A DNA stretch of 24,353 nt, taken from assembly GCA_937871685.1 (NCBI GenBank), contig CALMOL010000067.1, forward strand, positions 1 to 24,353, in the 5' to 3' direction. Both the position numbers and the translations under genes were made by a program. Shown one piece after another: positions 15,561-24,353 of the stretch; position 1 is the first letter of the stretch; every line of letters begins with the position of its first letter. The notes under the pieces were generated by a model, which saw only the letters and a program-made list of their open reading frames with translations, searched no databases and was not told the origin of the DNA. The stretch comes from an uncultured Verrucomicrobiota bacterium. Lineage in GTDB: Bacteria > Verrucomicrobiota > Verrucomicrobiia > Chthoniobacterales > SZAS-18.

Positions 15561-15707
15561 GCTGAAAAACGCTCTGCGAAGACTGAAAAATGCCCTGCGC
15601 AGGCCGAAAAACGCTCTGCGAAGACTGAAAAATGCCCTGCGCAGGCTGAAAAATGCCCTGCGCAGGCTGAAAAGTGCTCTGCGAAGACTGAAAAACGGTC
15701 TGCGAAG
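15561..15707. repeat. Seven tandem 21-bp repeats
   Basis: Seven contiguous units of exactly 21 bp have the pattern (A/G)C(T/C)GAAAAA(T/C)GC(C/T)CTGCG(C/A)AG, with no spacers. Units ending GCAG are followed by G and units ending GAAG mostly by A, so two unit types alternate. The GCAG type contains the palindrome CTGCGCAG. Because 21 is a multiple of three, the array stays open in several frames (a seven-residue AEKCPAQ-like repeat on plus, FSACAGH on minus). Confidence 0.92.
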
Positions 15708-15719
15708 GCCGTTTTCCAG
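15688..15719. repeat. Inverted repeat closing the 21-bp array
   Basis: CTGAAAAACGG in the last unit (15688-15698) is followed after 10 bases by CCGTTTTCCAG (15709-15719), its inverse with one mismatch. The array thus ends in an inverted partial unit that can form an 11-bp stem. No T-run follows on either strand, so it does not look like a terminator. Confidence 0.6.
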
Positions 15720-16127
15720 CCGGCAGCAGGCACGAAACGCCCCTGCATCCAATCAACCTCCCTGAAAACGGGTGCAAGCTTTTCGCGGCTACCTTGGCGG
15801 CGCCGCGCGCTGGCGCCCAGCCGGGCCAGGCCCAAACTCCTCTACACGGGACGCGGGCTACGGCTTGACGAGGTGAGCCAGGACGCCACGGCTCTGGGCT
15901 GCGCGGGCGGGGCCTGGAATCTGAAGGAGCACGCCCGAGCACACCGCGCCCAAACCAGTGGCCCCAGTGCCTTTGCCCGCCCACCAAGTAGTCCGAGCGC
16001 ACGTATTCCTGGACGAGCCGCTTCCGGCGCATCGTGGTGCGCTGGGGAAAGAAAGCTGCCAACTGCGAGGCTATACTCCGCTTGGCCGCGCCAGCATCAT
16101 CTCGCGCCGGCATCCATTCCGACCGAC

Positions 16128-19100
16128 TCAGGGCACTTCATACACCTCGACGATGGCAACGCCGGAGGTGTCACCCGCCCCTCTGACAATGGCGGTGTAG
16201 GCGCCGGGCGGCAGCGCGAGCACGATCGCCGCCTCGCGCGGATCGGGGGGCTGGAGACCCAGCGCCATCAGGTCGGCGGCGGAGGAACCCGCCGTGGTCT
16301 GGGTTTGCCAGTCGTCGTTGGCGGCGATGGGCTGGCCTTGGCCGTTGAAGATCTGGAGCGTGGGGTTGGCCAGCGCGCCTTGGACGCCGGCCCCGGCCAG
16401 CGCTGGGCCGATGGCGCGGATCACCACGCGACGACTGGCCGTGCCGTTGACCACGAAGCCACCGATCATCACGTTGTCGCCGGTCTGCACGCGGCCGCGG
16501 GTCGAGAGGTTGATTGGGCGGATTCCCGTGGCCGAGGGCTGGAGGTCATACACCTCCACGAGGGCCACGCCGGTGGCGTTGCCCACTCCGCGCACCAGGG
16601 CGGTGTAGGCGCCGGCGGGCAGATCCAGCACGAGGGCGGACTCGGCGTCGCTGGACGGGGCCAAGCCGGTGTCCTGCACCGCGGCCGCGTTGTTCGAGCG
16701 CCAGTTGTCGTTGGCGGCGACCAGTGCGCCCGCCGCATCGCGGATCTCAAGCGCGGGGTCGGCGAGCACGCCAGCCACGCCGGCGGCAGCCAGCGAGGGG
16801 CCCAGCGCGCGCACGAGGGTGCGCTTGGTGGCTGAGCCCTGGATGACGAAGCCGCCGATCAGGATATTTTCGCCGGTTTCCACGCGCAGGCGCGTAGATA
16901 GGTTGATGAGCCGCGGGGCCAGCGTGCCAAGCTCCAGCCGGGCCTCCGTCGAGACGATGCTCACGCCAGGCTGGGAAGTGACGCGGACGGTGTATTTGCC
17001 GACATTGGCCGCGGTGGGGTTGGTGATGGTCAGCGTAGGCTTGGTGGTGCCGCTGATAACCGTTGCCGAACCGGCGCCGCTGGCCGCCGGGCGCGCGGCA
17101 GGCGCCTCGGGAATGGGCGCGTCGTTGAAGAGCCACTGGTAGGTGAACGGTCCGGGACCGGAAACCGTGACGTTGAAGGTGACGGTCGTAGTGGCGTCGG
17201 TCGCCACGGCCGCGGGCGCAGTCTGGCTAACGGGCTGGGCGACGATGGCGGCGGCGCCCACCGGGGTGTCGATGGTGACGGCGCTGCCGTTGGTGGTCGC
17301 GGTGACGTTGCCGCCGTTGTTGCCGGCCAAGTCGCGGAAGGTGATGAGGAAGGGCACGCCGCCGGGGGCATCGGCCGAGGTCACCCGGACGCTGGCTGTC
17401 CAGGCGTTAGCGCCCGGGCTGGCGACGATCGCGGCGCGGCCAGCAATGGTCACCGCCGGGGTCTGGATCGGCTCGGCGGAGCTGAAGGCCAGCGTGATCG
17501 TGTCGCCCACGCCCGCGGTCGAGGGAACCGCATTGCTGGAGGAGATGCTGACCGAGGGCAGGGTCGGGGCGGAGGTATCCAAGGTGACGCCGCTGCCATT
17601 GGTGGTCGAGGTGGCAGTGGGACCGGTGTTGCCCGCTAGATCCCGGAACCCGATGGCAAAGGTGGCTGCGCCCATGGGATCGGCTGAATCCACCGCGAGG
17701 GTGGCCGTCCAGGAGTTTCCGCCTGCGCTGGCCACGGCCGCGGCGCGCCCAGCGATGGTGACGGCGGGAGCCTGGATCGGCTCGCTGGCCGTGAAGGCCA
17801 GGGTCAGCGTGTCGCCGGCCCGGGCGCGGGAGGGCACCGCATTGTTGGACGCGAGCGCGACCGCCGAGAGGGTTGGCGCCGCGGTGTCGATGGCGACGCC
17901 GCTGCCATTGCTGGTGGTGGTGACGGTGACGCCGATGTTGCTGGCCAAGTCGCGGGGCGTGATGGCAAAGGCGACCGCGCCCTGGGGATCGCCCGCGGCC
18001 ACGGTGGTGCTGGCCGTCCACACGTTGCCGCCGGAGGGGGAGGAGATCACGTTGCGGCCGGCAATGGTCACCCCCGGGATGAAGGTGAGTTCGCTGGTGG
18101 TGAAGGTCAGCGTGACCACGTCGCCGGCCTTGGCTCGCGAGGGCGTCGCGTTGTTGGAGGCGACGCTCGCCGCCAAAATTGTCGGCGCAGTATTGTCGAT
18201 GACGATGGCGCTGTTGTTGGTGGTGGCGGTGACAGTGGCGCCGCTGTTGCCGGCGAGATCGCGGAAGGCGACGGAAAAGGCGGCCGTGCCCTGCGGGTCG
18301 GAAGCGAGGACGTTCAGCGTGGCCGTCCAGGAGTTGCCGCCCGCCGCGGAAACGGAAGCCGCGCGGCCGGCAATGGTCACGCTGGGGGGTTGGATCGGCT
18401 CGCTGGCCGTGAAGGTCAGCGTGATCACGTCGCCAGCCTTGGCGCGGGAGGCAAAGTCGTTGCTGGACGCGATGGCCACCGGCGAGAGCGTTGGCGCCGT
18501 GGTGTCGCACGGTCCGGAGCCGGAAACGCACGCGGGGAAGGCCGCGGTGAGCACCAAGCCAGCGGTAACATTTGCCGCGTTGAGGGAATACTGCGTGAAC
18601 CTTGAGCCCGCCGCGCCGCCGGCCTGCACGCCCACGGTGGCCGAGGAGCCGTTGGCGCCGGTGGCGTCGGCGACCTGGGCGTAGCGGTATTCGAAGCCGT
18701 TGAAGCCCTCGGTCAGCACGATGGCGAAGTTGATCGTCTGCGCGATGGAAGAGGAACCGGCCAGATACGCACGGCCGCGCCATTCCACGACCCACTGCCG
18801 GTTGGGTGCGGTGCCGACGGTGTTCACGTAGATGCCGCCGTTGGTGGTGGTCAGGATGAGGTCATCCCAATACGGCATCAGCGTGGGCGCGGTCGCCGAG
18901 AAGGTGGCCGAGGGGAGCGCGGCGTTGACCTCGGAGCTCGCGCCTCCGGTGGAGACCAGCTGCAGGTTGCCATTGGTGGAGGCGCGCAGGGTGGCGCCAG
19001 CGGCGAAGTTGGTGCCGTAGATGCTGAACGCGAAGGGCGGGCCGGTCACGCTTACCACGGCGTCGTCGGTGTTCGAGCTGGCGACGAGGACGCCGCCCAC

Positions 19101-22052
19101 GGGAATGGTGGCGCCGGTGGACGCGGTGAAGGCGTAGTCGGTGTTGCTCGCGCCCACTTGCAGCGTGAGGGGGATCACGGTTGGCGAGCCCCCGCCGGAA
19201 TAGCTCACGGTGAGCGTGAAGGCAGCCTGCGTGCCGCAGGGCACGGAAGCAGCGGCGAACACCTGAAAGGAGGTGGCGTTGCCGGCGGTGGCCATGGGGG
19301 CGACGTCGGGATAAGCCGAGCTGGCCCGCGTGACGGTCACGCCCGTGGTGGAGGCAGCCAGCGTGGCCGACACGGCGGCGGCGGAAATTTCGCCGCCGTT
19401 GAAGAGCGGGATCGTCAGTGTGTTGCAGCCATTGGGCACGAGCATGTTGCCCGTGCCGAAGGAGACGGCGCCCACAGAAAGAAGGGGCGGCGTGAGCACG
19501 GTGCTCAGCGCGCCGGAGTTATAAACCACGAGGGCGTAGTCCTGGTTGTTGCCCGCGACCGTGGGGTCGGCTTGACCGGCGATGTTGGCGGCGGAAACGG
19601 TGACCGTGAAATTGCCGGCAGTGCCCACCGGCAGAAACACGCTCTCGACGTTGTTGCGCGCGTCGGCCGCGCCGCCGGTGGCGGACAGGCCGCCGGTCGC
19701 GTTGAACACGTTTCCCCGGTAAGTCTGGCCGCCCACGGTCACGATCAGGTTCAGGTCGTTGACGTAGGCGTTGCCCGCGGTCGGGCCTTCCTTGTCCGTC
19801 CACGCCAGCGTGACTCGGAAAGGCTTGGTGCTGTCCGTGATGGTCCCGGCGAACGTGCGCGCTTGGCCGGTGCCGGTGAAACGGTCGTTCGCGTGCTGAT
19901 CACGGATGGCCCGTGAAACCCCGTCGAAGGCGGTGCCCAGGTTGGCGTGGCCCATGCCCTGCGCGTTGGATGGGAGTTGATCGTTGGCGTTTGCCCCGGT
20001 CAGGTAACGCGCCGAGTTCATCAGGTAGGCTTTCACCAGCGCGGGCGAGGGCGGAGCGGAACCGGACGGGGTGCGATTGGCTCCGAGATAGGCCGGGTTG
20101 TTGAGGAACTGCTGGTAAACGAGCGCCGCCGCGCCGCTCACCGCCGCGGTCGAGTGCGAGGTGCCCGAGGAAGTGGTCCACCACTGCTGGGCTTGGTTGT
20201 AGGGCGGGGTGCCACCCGAGTTGACGGTGGGAAAGAAGTCTGCCGCTTGGCCGGTGGCGGCGGTGTTGCCGGTCAGGCCGGAGATGCCTTCCGCGCGGAA
20301 AGTGGCGGCGGCGGTGCCGTTGAGCGTGGAGGAGGCCGTCACGAACGTCATGCCGGTCACGTGCGTGCCGCCAGCCACGAGGTCGGGCTTGATGCGCCCG
20401 TCGGTGCAAGGTCCGCGGGAGGAGACCCCGAGAAGATCGTTGGCCGAGTTGGCGCTGGCGTCATTCAAGCCACTGCCGTCGGTGCCAGCCGCGTCGAGCC
20501 CGCCCACGGCGAGCGCATGGGAGCGCACGCCCTCGGCGGCGCCCACGGTGATGACATTTTTGCCGGTGCCAGGCGCACCGAGGGTGGTGGCGCCGGGCCC
20601 TCTATTGCCGGCCGAGAAAACGAGGACCATGGACTGGTTGCCGGCCGTGCCGCCCGGGACGTTGCGCACCAAGCGGTCGAAAGTCTGGGAGTCTGCCGTA
20701 TAGGCGCCAGCAACGGGCGATCCCCACGAGTTGGACGAGATGCGGGCACCTGACGCGTAGGCAACGGCTTGGAGCGTTGGGAAGTCCGGGAAGGTGAAGT
20801 CTGGGTCGAAGATGATGGAACTGCCCAGCTTGCTGAAGGGCGCCACGCCTAGCCCGTAGCGGAATCCCTGCGAATCGGCGTGCGGGAACGTTGTGGTGCT
20901 CGTGGTGTTGCCGTTGACTGTCACGCTCGTGTTGGGCACGAAGCCGCCGATGATCGAGGCGTTGAGCTGGCCGTGTCCGCCGTTGCCCTGGCCTGCGTCG
21001 GAGCCGGCGGTGCCCTGCGAGGAGCGGTAGGCCAGACGCGAGGTTTGGGCCTTGTCGCCGTTGCGGTAGAGCACGAAGTGATTGGGCGTGGCGGTGCCGT
21101 TGTCGATGCCGGTGTCGGACACATCCACGATAAAGTTGGAAGCGTCGAACTGCGCCTGGGTGAACCCCCAGCCGGCCAAAATGGAGAAGTAATTGCCCGG
21201 GTTGGGCACATTGCCGTTGAGATTGCCCGCGAGCACCATGGCCTGGGATTCGTCCATCTTCCTCGGCTCCTCGTAGCGGTGGATCGAGACGACGTCGGGC
21301 CGCGCCGTGAGGATCGTTTGCGCCGAGGCGGGGAGACGCAATACGAAGTTCACGTAGCCGCCGGCCTTTTCCGGATCCTTCAGAAAGTAGCCGCCCGCCG
21401 CACGGAGGATGGCCAGGGTGGCGGCGTTGCTTTCCTTGTCCTCGACGAGCTGCACCGCGAGCCACTCAGCCGCCGCGCGGCCCGTTTGCGGGTCGGCGCG
21501 CACACTAGGGGCAAGCTTCCATTCGTCGCGCCACGGGGCCTCCCACTGCACGGCGCTCGCGGCCACGTCTGCGGCGCGGACCTGGAAGCGCGCAACGCCG
21601 GAGGACTCGCCCCAGACGAGGTAAGCGTTGTTGGGAATGTAGGTGACCACGCGCAGGCCGTCTTTCTCCAGCGAGTCCACCCACTCCTGCTTGATGGGCC
21701 CGGCGAACTGCACGAGATGCAGGCGCTTGCCGGTGAAACCAGCGGTCGCGACGCGCAAGGCCCTCGCGGCGGGCTTGGTGGTATCCAGCGCGCCGGCGTT
21801 GAGGTGGATCACGTCCGCGTCGGCCAGCTTCTCGCCGAGGCCCGAGGCCGCGAGGGCGCTCGCGGTGGCGTCGTCCACCTCCACAACGCGGAAGCCACCG
21901 TAGTCCTGGCCGGGGAAGGCCAGGGCGCGCGCGGCGGGCTGGTCGTTGGCAAGACGCACTTTCGCCGCGGGCAGGGAGCCGGCGGCGGCGAGGAAGAGAA
22001 CGCCGACGGCGCAGGCGCGTAGCAGCAGGCGAAGGCGAGACGGAGAGAACAT
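16128..22052 (-). CDS. Giant secreted subtilisin-like (S8) serine protease with Ig-like repeats
   Basis: This 1,974-residue protein has a signal peptide (about 1-29, VGVLFLAAAGSLPA). Residues 30-300 form an N-terminal, possibly inhibitory region. The S8 domain follows: catalytic Asp in VDVSDTGID (about 313), His in GNGGHGQLN (about 358), oxyanion Asn in VFSAGNRGPG (about 482) and Ser632 in SSGTSHSTAAVSGAAAL. A kexin-type beta-sandwich with FRVTLAWTD and DLNLIVTVGG comes next. After a further beta region there are four tandem repeats of about 103 residues (about 1180-1594), each with a variant of PTLSAVALASNN, TLTFTASEPIQ, VTIAGRAA and FRDLAGN. One Ig-like domain follows (VSQTAPAA to QWLFNDAP). 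Two copies of a domain of about 128 residues (about 1712-1974) end the protein; each starts INLSTR.RV.TG and has IGGFV and RALGPSLA-like motifs. There is no PEP-CTERM tail or barrel. All catalytic residues are present. Confidence 0.93.
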   Translation of the reverse strand: MFSPSRLRLLLRACAVGVLFLAAAGSLPAAKVRLANDQPAARALAFPGQDYGGFRVVEVDDATASALAASGLGEKLADADVIHLNAGALDTTKPAARALRVATAGFTGKRLHLVQFAGPIKQEWVDSLEKDGLRVVTYIPNNAYLVWGESSGVARFQVRAADVAASAVQWEAPWRDEWKLAPSVRADPQTGRAAAEWLAVQLVEDKESNAATLAILRAAGGYFLKDPEKAGGYVNFVLRLPASAQTILTARPDVVSIHRYEEPRKMDESQAMVLAGNLNGNVPNPGNYFSILAGWGFTQAQFDASNFIVDVSDTGIDNGTATPNHFVLYRNGDKAQTSRLAYRSSQGTAGSDAGQGNGGHGQLNASIIGGFVPNTSVTVNGNTTSTTTFPHADSQGFRYGLGVAPFSKLGSSIIFDPDFTFPDFPTLQAVAYASGARISSNSWGSPVAGAYTADSQTFDRLVRNVPGGTAGNQSMVLVFSAGNRGPGATTLGAPGTGKNVITVGAAEGVRSHALAVGGLDAAGTDGSGLNDASANSANDLLGVSSRGPCTDGRIKPDLVAGGTHVTGMTFVTASSTLNGTAAATFRAEGISGLTGNTAATGQAADFFPTVNSGGTPPYNQAQQWWTTSSGTSHSTAAVSGAAALVYQQFLNNPAYLGANRTPSGSAPPSPALVKAYLMNSARYLTGANANDQLPSNAQGMGHANLGTAFDGVSRAIRDQHANDRFTGTGQARTFAGTITDSTKPFRVTLAWTDKEGPTAGNAYVNDLNLIVTVGGQTYRGNVFNATGGLSATGGAADARNNVESVFLPVGTAGNFTVTVSAANIAGQADPTVAGNNQDYALVVYNSGALSTVLTPPLLSVGAVSFGTGNMLVPNGCNTLTIPLFNGGEISAAAVSATLAASTTGVTVTRASSAYPDVAPMATAGNATSFQVFAAASVPCGTQAAFTLTVSYSGGGSPTVIPLTLQVGASNTDYAFTASTGATIPVGGVLVASSNTDDAVVSVTGPPFAFSIYGTNFAAGATLRASTNGNLQLVSTGGASSEVNAALPSATFSATAPTLMPYWDDLILTTTNGGIYVNTVGTAPNRQWVVEWRGRAYLAGSSSIAQTINFAIVLTEGFNGFEYRYAQVADATGANGSSATVGVQAGGAAGSRFTQYSLNAANVTAGLVLTAAFPACVSGSGPCDTTAPTLSPVAIASSNDFASRAKAGDVITLTFTASEPIQPPSVTIAGRAASVSAAGGNSWTATLNVLASDPQGTAAFSVAFRDLAGNSGATVTATTNNSAIVIDNTAPTILAASVASNNATPSRAKAGDVVTLTFTTSELTFIPGVTIAGRNVISSPSGGNVWTASTTVAAGDPQGAVAFAITPRDLASNIGVTVTTTSNGSGVAIDTAAPTLSAVALASNNAVPSRARAGDTLTLAFTASEPIQAPAVTIAGRAAAVASAGGNSWTATLAVDSADPMGAATFAIGFRDLAGNTGPTATSTTNGSGVTLDTSAPTLPSVSISSSNAVPSTAGVGDTITLAFSSAEPIQTPAVTIAGRAAIVASPGANAWTASVRVTSADAPGGVPFLITFRDLAGNNGGNVTATTNGSAVTIDTPVGAAAIVAQPVSQTAPAAVATDATTTVTFNVTVSGPGPFTYQWLFNDAPIPEAPAARPAASGAGSATVISGTTKPTLTITNPTAANVGKYTVRVTSQPGVSIVSTEARLELGTLAPRLINLSTRLRVETGENILIGGFVIQGSATKRTLVRALGPSLAAAGVAGVLADPALEIRDAAGALVAANDNWRSNNAAAVQDTGLAPSSDAESALVLDLPAGAYTALVRGVGNATGVALVEVYDLQPSATGIRPINLSTRGRVQTGDNVMIGGFVVNGTASRRVVIRAIGPALAGAGVQGALANPTLQIFNGQGQPIAANDDWQTQTTAGSSAADLMALGLQPPDPREAAIVLALPPGAYTAIVRGAGDTSGVAIVEVYEVP

Positions 22053-22481
22053 GGCGGAGGAGCAGGTGGCCGAAAAAGTCGTCTGAACGATGGTCTCAGG
22101 CGGAAGTCGGCGGGAAGCGGCGTCACGGGCGCGTTGGCTGAACCAAACGGAGATGGGCGGCAGATTCTCGCGCCGGAGCGCGGACGGCGGAAAGCGCGGC
22201 GTCGGTGAAGGTGAAAGCGAAGTTCAGGTCAGGGAGACGCGGCCGAAATTTCATGAACGGCACGCGCAACGAAGGAAAGAAAAATTGAGCCGGGCGGAGG
22301 GACGCTGTGAACAGCGAAGGATTTTGCTTGCGCTGCGCAGATGGTCCAGCCGGACAAACATCCAACCCCCTCGACTGTGCGGACAGAGCCGGCTCTACAA
22401 CCGCAAAACGCCCCGTCCCGCGCGGGAGGCGGGGACGGGGCGGGAAGGAAGGCGCGGCGCTGGGCCGCGGGAAGGTCAGAA
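22053..22481. other. Gene-free stretch upstream of the protease gene
   Basis: These 429 bases hold the terminator of the GDSL gene at one end and presumably the promoter of the protease at the other. No supported gene and no clear promoter hexamers or ribosome binding site are visible. Confidence 0.6.
22405..22442 (-). terminator. Intrinsic terminator after the GDSL esterase gene
   Basis: CGCCCCGTCCC (22409-22419) and GGGACGGGGCG (22432-22442) form an 11-bp stem around a 12-nt loop. On the minus strand the stem is followed by TTTT (22408-22405). It lies 39 bases past the stop codon at 22482-22484. Confidence 0.85.
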
Positions 22482-24353
22482 CTAGAAGTGCACGTTGGCG
22501 CTCCCGGTGGTCTGGAACTTGTCGTCCTCGCGCACGTTTCCGGTGTAGTCGGCGGAGACGCCGAGGCGCTTGGTCAGCATCAGGGTGCCGCCCACGCCGA
22601 AGTCGAAGCCGTCGCGGTTGCCCTCGTAGGTGGACAGCACGGTGTCATAGCCCACGCCGCTCAGCGGGCGGCCGCGCACGTTGCGGCGACCGTCGTTGAA
22701 GTCATGCGTGTAGTTGAACTTCAGGCGCAGCGCGGCGTCCATGGAGCCGAGCTTCGTCGTCGCGTTGGCGAAGAGGCCGAAGGTGCCGTTGTAGGAGGAG
22801 ATGGAGTTGCGCGCGTAGGAGAACTCCAGGCCGCCGGCGTCCACCTCGTTGAAGCCGCGCATGGTCGAGTTGAGGTAACGGAACGCGGCCGTGGGCCCGA
22901 AGGTTACGTTGCGGCCGAGCTTGAACTCGTAGCCGCCGCGCACGTGGCCGGTGAGAATGGTGCCGGAGCCGTCGCCGGAACGGGCGACGAAGCCGGGCAC
23001 GAAGGTCTGCCGGTCGAAGCGGTCCACGTCCACGGTGCCGCCGCCGAAGGAGCCGTCGATGAAGAGGCCGGGCATCATTTTCGGGCGGAACATGGCGTAG
23101 GCGGCCACGTAGTTGGTGTTGAGGCGGAAGCGGCCCTGGCCGCCGTCGAGCCGGCCGGTGGTCTCGCCGATGTTCAGCATGAGGCCGCCGGTCAGGCCGC
23201 AGCCCAGCGTGAAGTCGCCGCCAGCGAAGCCGGATTGGACGCGGTAGCGGAAGCCGGTGGAGCCGAAGTCGCCCTCGCGATCGCCGTCCTGGAAGCCGTA
23301 GCCGGCATACATCTCGAAGAAGCCGCGGCGGGGCTCGACCATGGCCTTGCCCTTGCCGTCGGAGGCCCCGGGGCCGCCTATGGCATCATAGACAGGCGTC
23401 ATCGGGGCCGGGTCGAAGTTGCGCGAGCGCAGGGCGTCGAGGCGGGTGATGGCCTGCCAGTTGTAGAGGTCGGCGGTGGCCAGCGCGGCGCGGGCGGGGG
23501 CGATGCCGGCGCGGAGGGGGACCTCGGGATTCAACACTTCGAGCACCGCGAAGCCGGCGAGGCGGCCGACCTGGGCGGTAGGATGCACGCCGTCGGTGAA
23601 GATGAAAGTGTTCGGGTCGCCGGCGAGGGTATTGGCGGCGGTGATGTAGCGGCCGGTGGGGCCGCCGGAGAAGCCATAGAATGCGGCCATGCCCTGGATC
23701 TTGGCGAGGAAGGGCCGCAGGTCGAAGTAGCGGATGGTCAGGCCAGGATTGGCGAGCGCGAGGGAGTTGTATTGGGCGCGCAGCGAGGAATTGAGCGTGT
23801 CCGTGTAGATGGTGGCCAGCGGCTGGGCGGCGGTGCCGGCGAACTGCGGGATGGTGCCGAGGTCGGGCAGGCCATAGACGAGGAAGTTCTGCCCGCCGCG
23901 CGCGATGAGCGTGTTGACGCCGCCGAGAATGGAGGTGGCGGAGGCGTTGGCGAGGGCGGTGATGGCGGCCGAGTTCTGGTTGGCAGCCACGGGGACGGCG
24001 TTGAAGAAGTCGTTCGCGCCGAAGAGCACGGAGACGAGCGCGGTCGAAGGGATCGCGAACTGGCGCTGGGCGAAGAGGCCGAGCTGGGAGGAGAACGAGG
24101 GCGGCAGCGTGCTGGCGCCCTGCGCGGTGGCGCCACCGAAGGCGAAGTCAATGGAGCGCGCGGTGGCCGGCGCGGTGGTGGCTTGCGTCAGGCCGGGGAA
24201 GACGAGCTCGGCGAACACCGGGCCGGTGGAGAAGCGGCCGTTGAAATAAGGCGGCGAGGGCGGCTGGGTGCGTGAGGTGGCGTTGAAGAGGTTGCCGTTG
24301 TCGGAAAGCGAGTCGCCGAACACGAGGTAGGAGCCGTAGCGAGTGTCCTGGGG
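22482..24353 (-). CDS. GDSL esterase/lipase with C-terminal autotransporter barrel (EstA-like), start outside window
   Basis: The visible 623 residues lack only the N-terminus: the frame runs off the edge with SYLVFGDSLSDNG, whose GDS Ser (visible residue 15) is the nucleophile. The oxyanion block GANDFF (about 110) and the catalytic DGVHP Asp and His (about 250-255) follow. From about residue 345 an alternating beta-strand region with FFEMYAGYGF, GGLMLNIGE, RGGYEFKLG and FNYTHDF forms an autotransporter-type barrel, ending in HF as outer-membrane barrels do. This matches the type V secreted esterases such as EstA of Pseudomonas, which show a lipolytic domain on the cell surface. The substrate cannot be told. 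The GTG at 24321 is not the start, since homology continues upstream of it; a signal peptide should lie outside. A terminator follows the gene. Confidence 0.92.
   Translation of the reverse strand, partial: PQDTRYGSYLVFGDSLSDNGNLFNATSRTQPPSPPYFNGRFSTGPVFAELVFPGLTQATTAPATARSIDFAFGGATAQGASTLPPSFSSQLGLFAQRQFAIPSTALVSVLFGANDFFNAVPVAANQNSAAITALANASATSILGGVNTLIARGGQNFLVYGLPDLGTIPQFAGTAAQPLATIYTDTLNSSLRAQYNSLALANPGLTIRYFDLRPFLAKIQGMAAFYGFSGGPTGRYITAANTLAGDPNTFIFTDGVHPTAQVGRLAGFAVLEVLNPEVPLRAGIAPARAALATADLYNWQAITRLDALRSRNFDPAPMTPVYDAIGGPGASDGKGKAMVEPRRGFFEMYAGYGFQDGDREGDFGSTGFRYRVQSGFAGGDFTLGCGLTGGLMLNIGETTGRLDGGQGRFRLNTNYVAAYAMFRPKMMPGLFIDGSFGGGTVDVDRFDRQTFVPGFVARSGDGSGTILTGHVRGGYEFKLGRNVTFGPTAAFRYLNSTMRGFNEVDAGGLEFSYARNSISSYNGTFGLFANATTKLGSMDAALRLKFNYTHDFNDGRRNVRGRPLSGVGYDTVLSTYEGNRDGFDFGVGGTLMLTKRLGVSADYTGNVREDDKFQTTGSANVHF

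Larger units (their letters stand above)
15160..16127. other. Long gene-free stretch between the PATR gene and the protease gene
   Basis: These 968 bases carry no gene I can support. Open frames exist on both strands (for example from 15480 on plus and from 16113 on minus), but they are Arg/Pro/Ser-rich and lack the codon bias of the neighbours. The 21-bp tandem repeat lies in the middle. No clear terminator follows the protease gene here. A TTGACA at about 15222-15217 (minus) lies upstream of the PATR gene without a convincing -10. Confidence 0.6.

Noticed and set aside
15561..15707. CRISPR array
   Set aside because: The 21-bp units are directly adjacent with no spacers, and no cas genes are in the window.
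15511..16113. Minus-strand frame with TTMRRKRLVQEYVRSDYLVGG near its start, considered as a transposase remnant
   Set aside because: Only a short stretch looks protein-like, no transposase motif or terminal inverted repeats are seen, and the rest is the translated repeat.
15480..16835. Plus-strand frame of 451 residues running through the 21-bp repeats
   Set aside because: It runs into the antisense of the protease, and its middle is Arg/Pro-rich without codon bias; the 21-bp unit keeps several frames open by arithmetic.
22123..22365. 80-residue minus-strand frame upstream of the protease
   Set aside because: No codon bias, no recognisable features, and it lies in an intergenic region with no sign of initiation.
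22341..24275. 644-residue plus-strand frame opposite the GDSL gene
   Set aside because: Antisense of a well-supported esterase/barrel gene; Glu/Gly/Ala/Val-rich with no domain.

Overview
The window is high-GC DNA from a Gram-negative bacterium, most likely of the PVC group and probably Verrucomicrobiota. Three things point there: a tandem-duplicated UvrA of 1,955 residues (Chlamydia also has a double-length UvrA), three separate proteins ending in a PEP-CTERM sorting tail, and a protein built from autotransporter-associated beta-strand (PATR) repeats that carries a PEP-CTERM tail instead of a barrel. The taxon is inferred; there is no rRNA or tRNA gene here.

Layout. Bases 1-71 hold the last codons of a plus-strand gene. 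Bases 87-674 hold a minus-strand DUF433/DUF5615 toxin-antitoxin pair; its toxin frame is broken by one base at a sequence that also fits a -1 frameshift signal, and its promoter region carries an 8-bp inverted repeat. Next come an unrecognised, probably N-terminally damaged plus-strand gene (to 1242), an unrecognised five-helix membrane protein (1313-2014), an LprI-type small secreted protein (2055-2399), and an intergenic stretch with a nested inverted repeat (2568-2757). A ring-cleaving dioxygenase of the glyoxalase superfamily follows (2876-3832).

The middle is filled by the giant uvrA (4581-10448, minus), followed 53 bp downstream by a small PEP-CTERM protein (3868-4527) and flanked upstream by a divergent PEP-CTERM gene (10612-11346). 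Two copies of a palindromic repeat family built on GTGAATCGTG lie in frame inside uvrA, each at a linker between domains. One copy, and also the inverted repeat at 2568, is interrupted by the same module of about 40 bp.

The right half is devoted to secreted and surface proteins, apart from an HU-type DNA-binding protein (11452-11790). It holds the PATR/PEP-CTERM protein (12073-15159), a 968-bp gene-free stretch with seven tandem 21-bp repeats, a 1,974-residue secreted subtilisin-like protease (16128-22052), and a GDSL esterase with a C-terminal beta-barrel whose start lies outside the window (22482-24353). Clear intrinsic terminators follow the PEP-CTERM gene at 11346, the PATR gene and the GDSL gene, so these genes look like single transcription units. 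No exosortase gene is in the window, so sorting of the PEP-CTERM proteins must depend on genes elsewhere.
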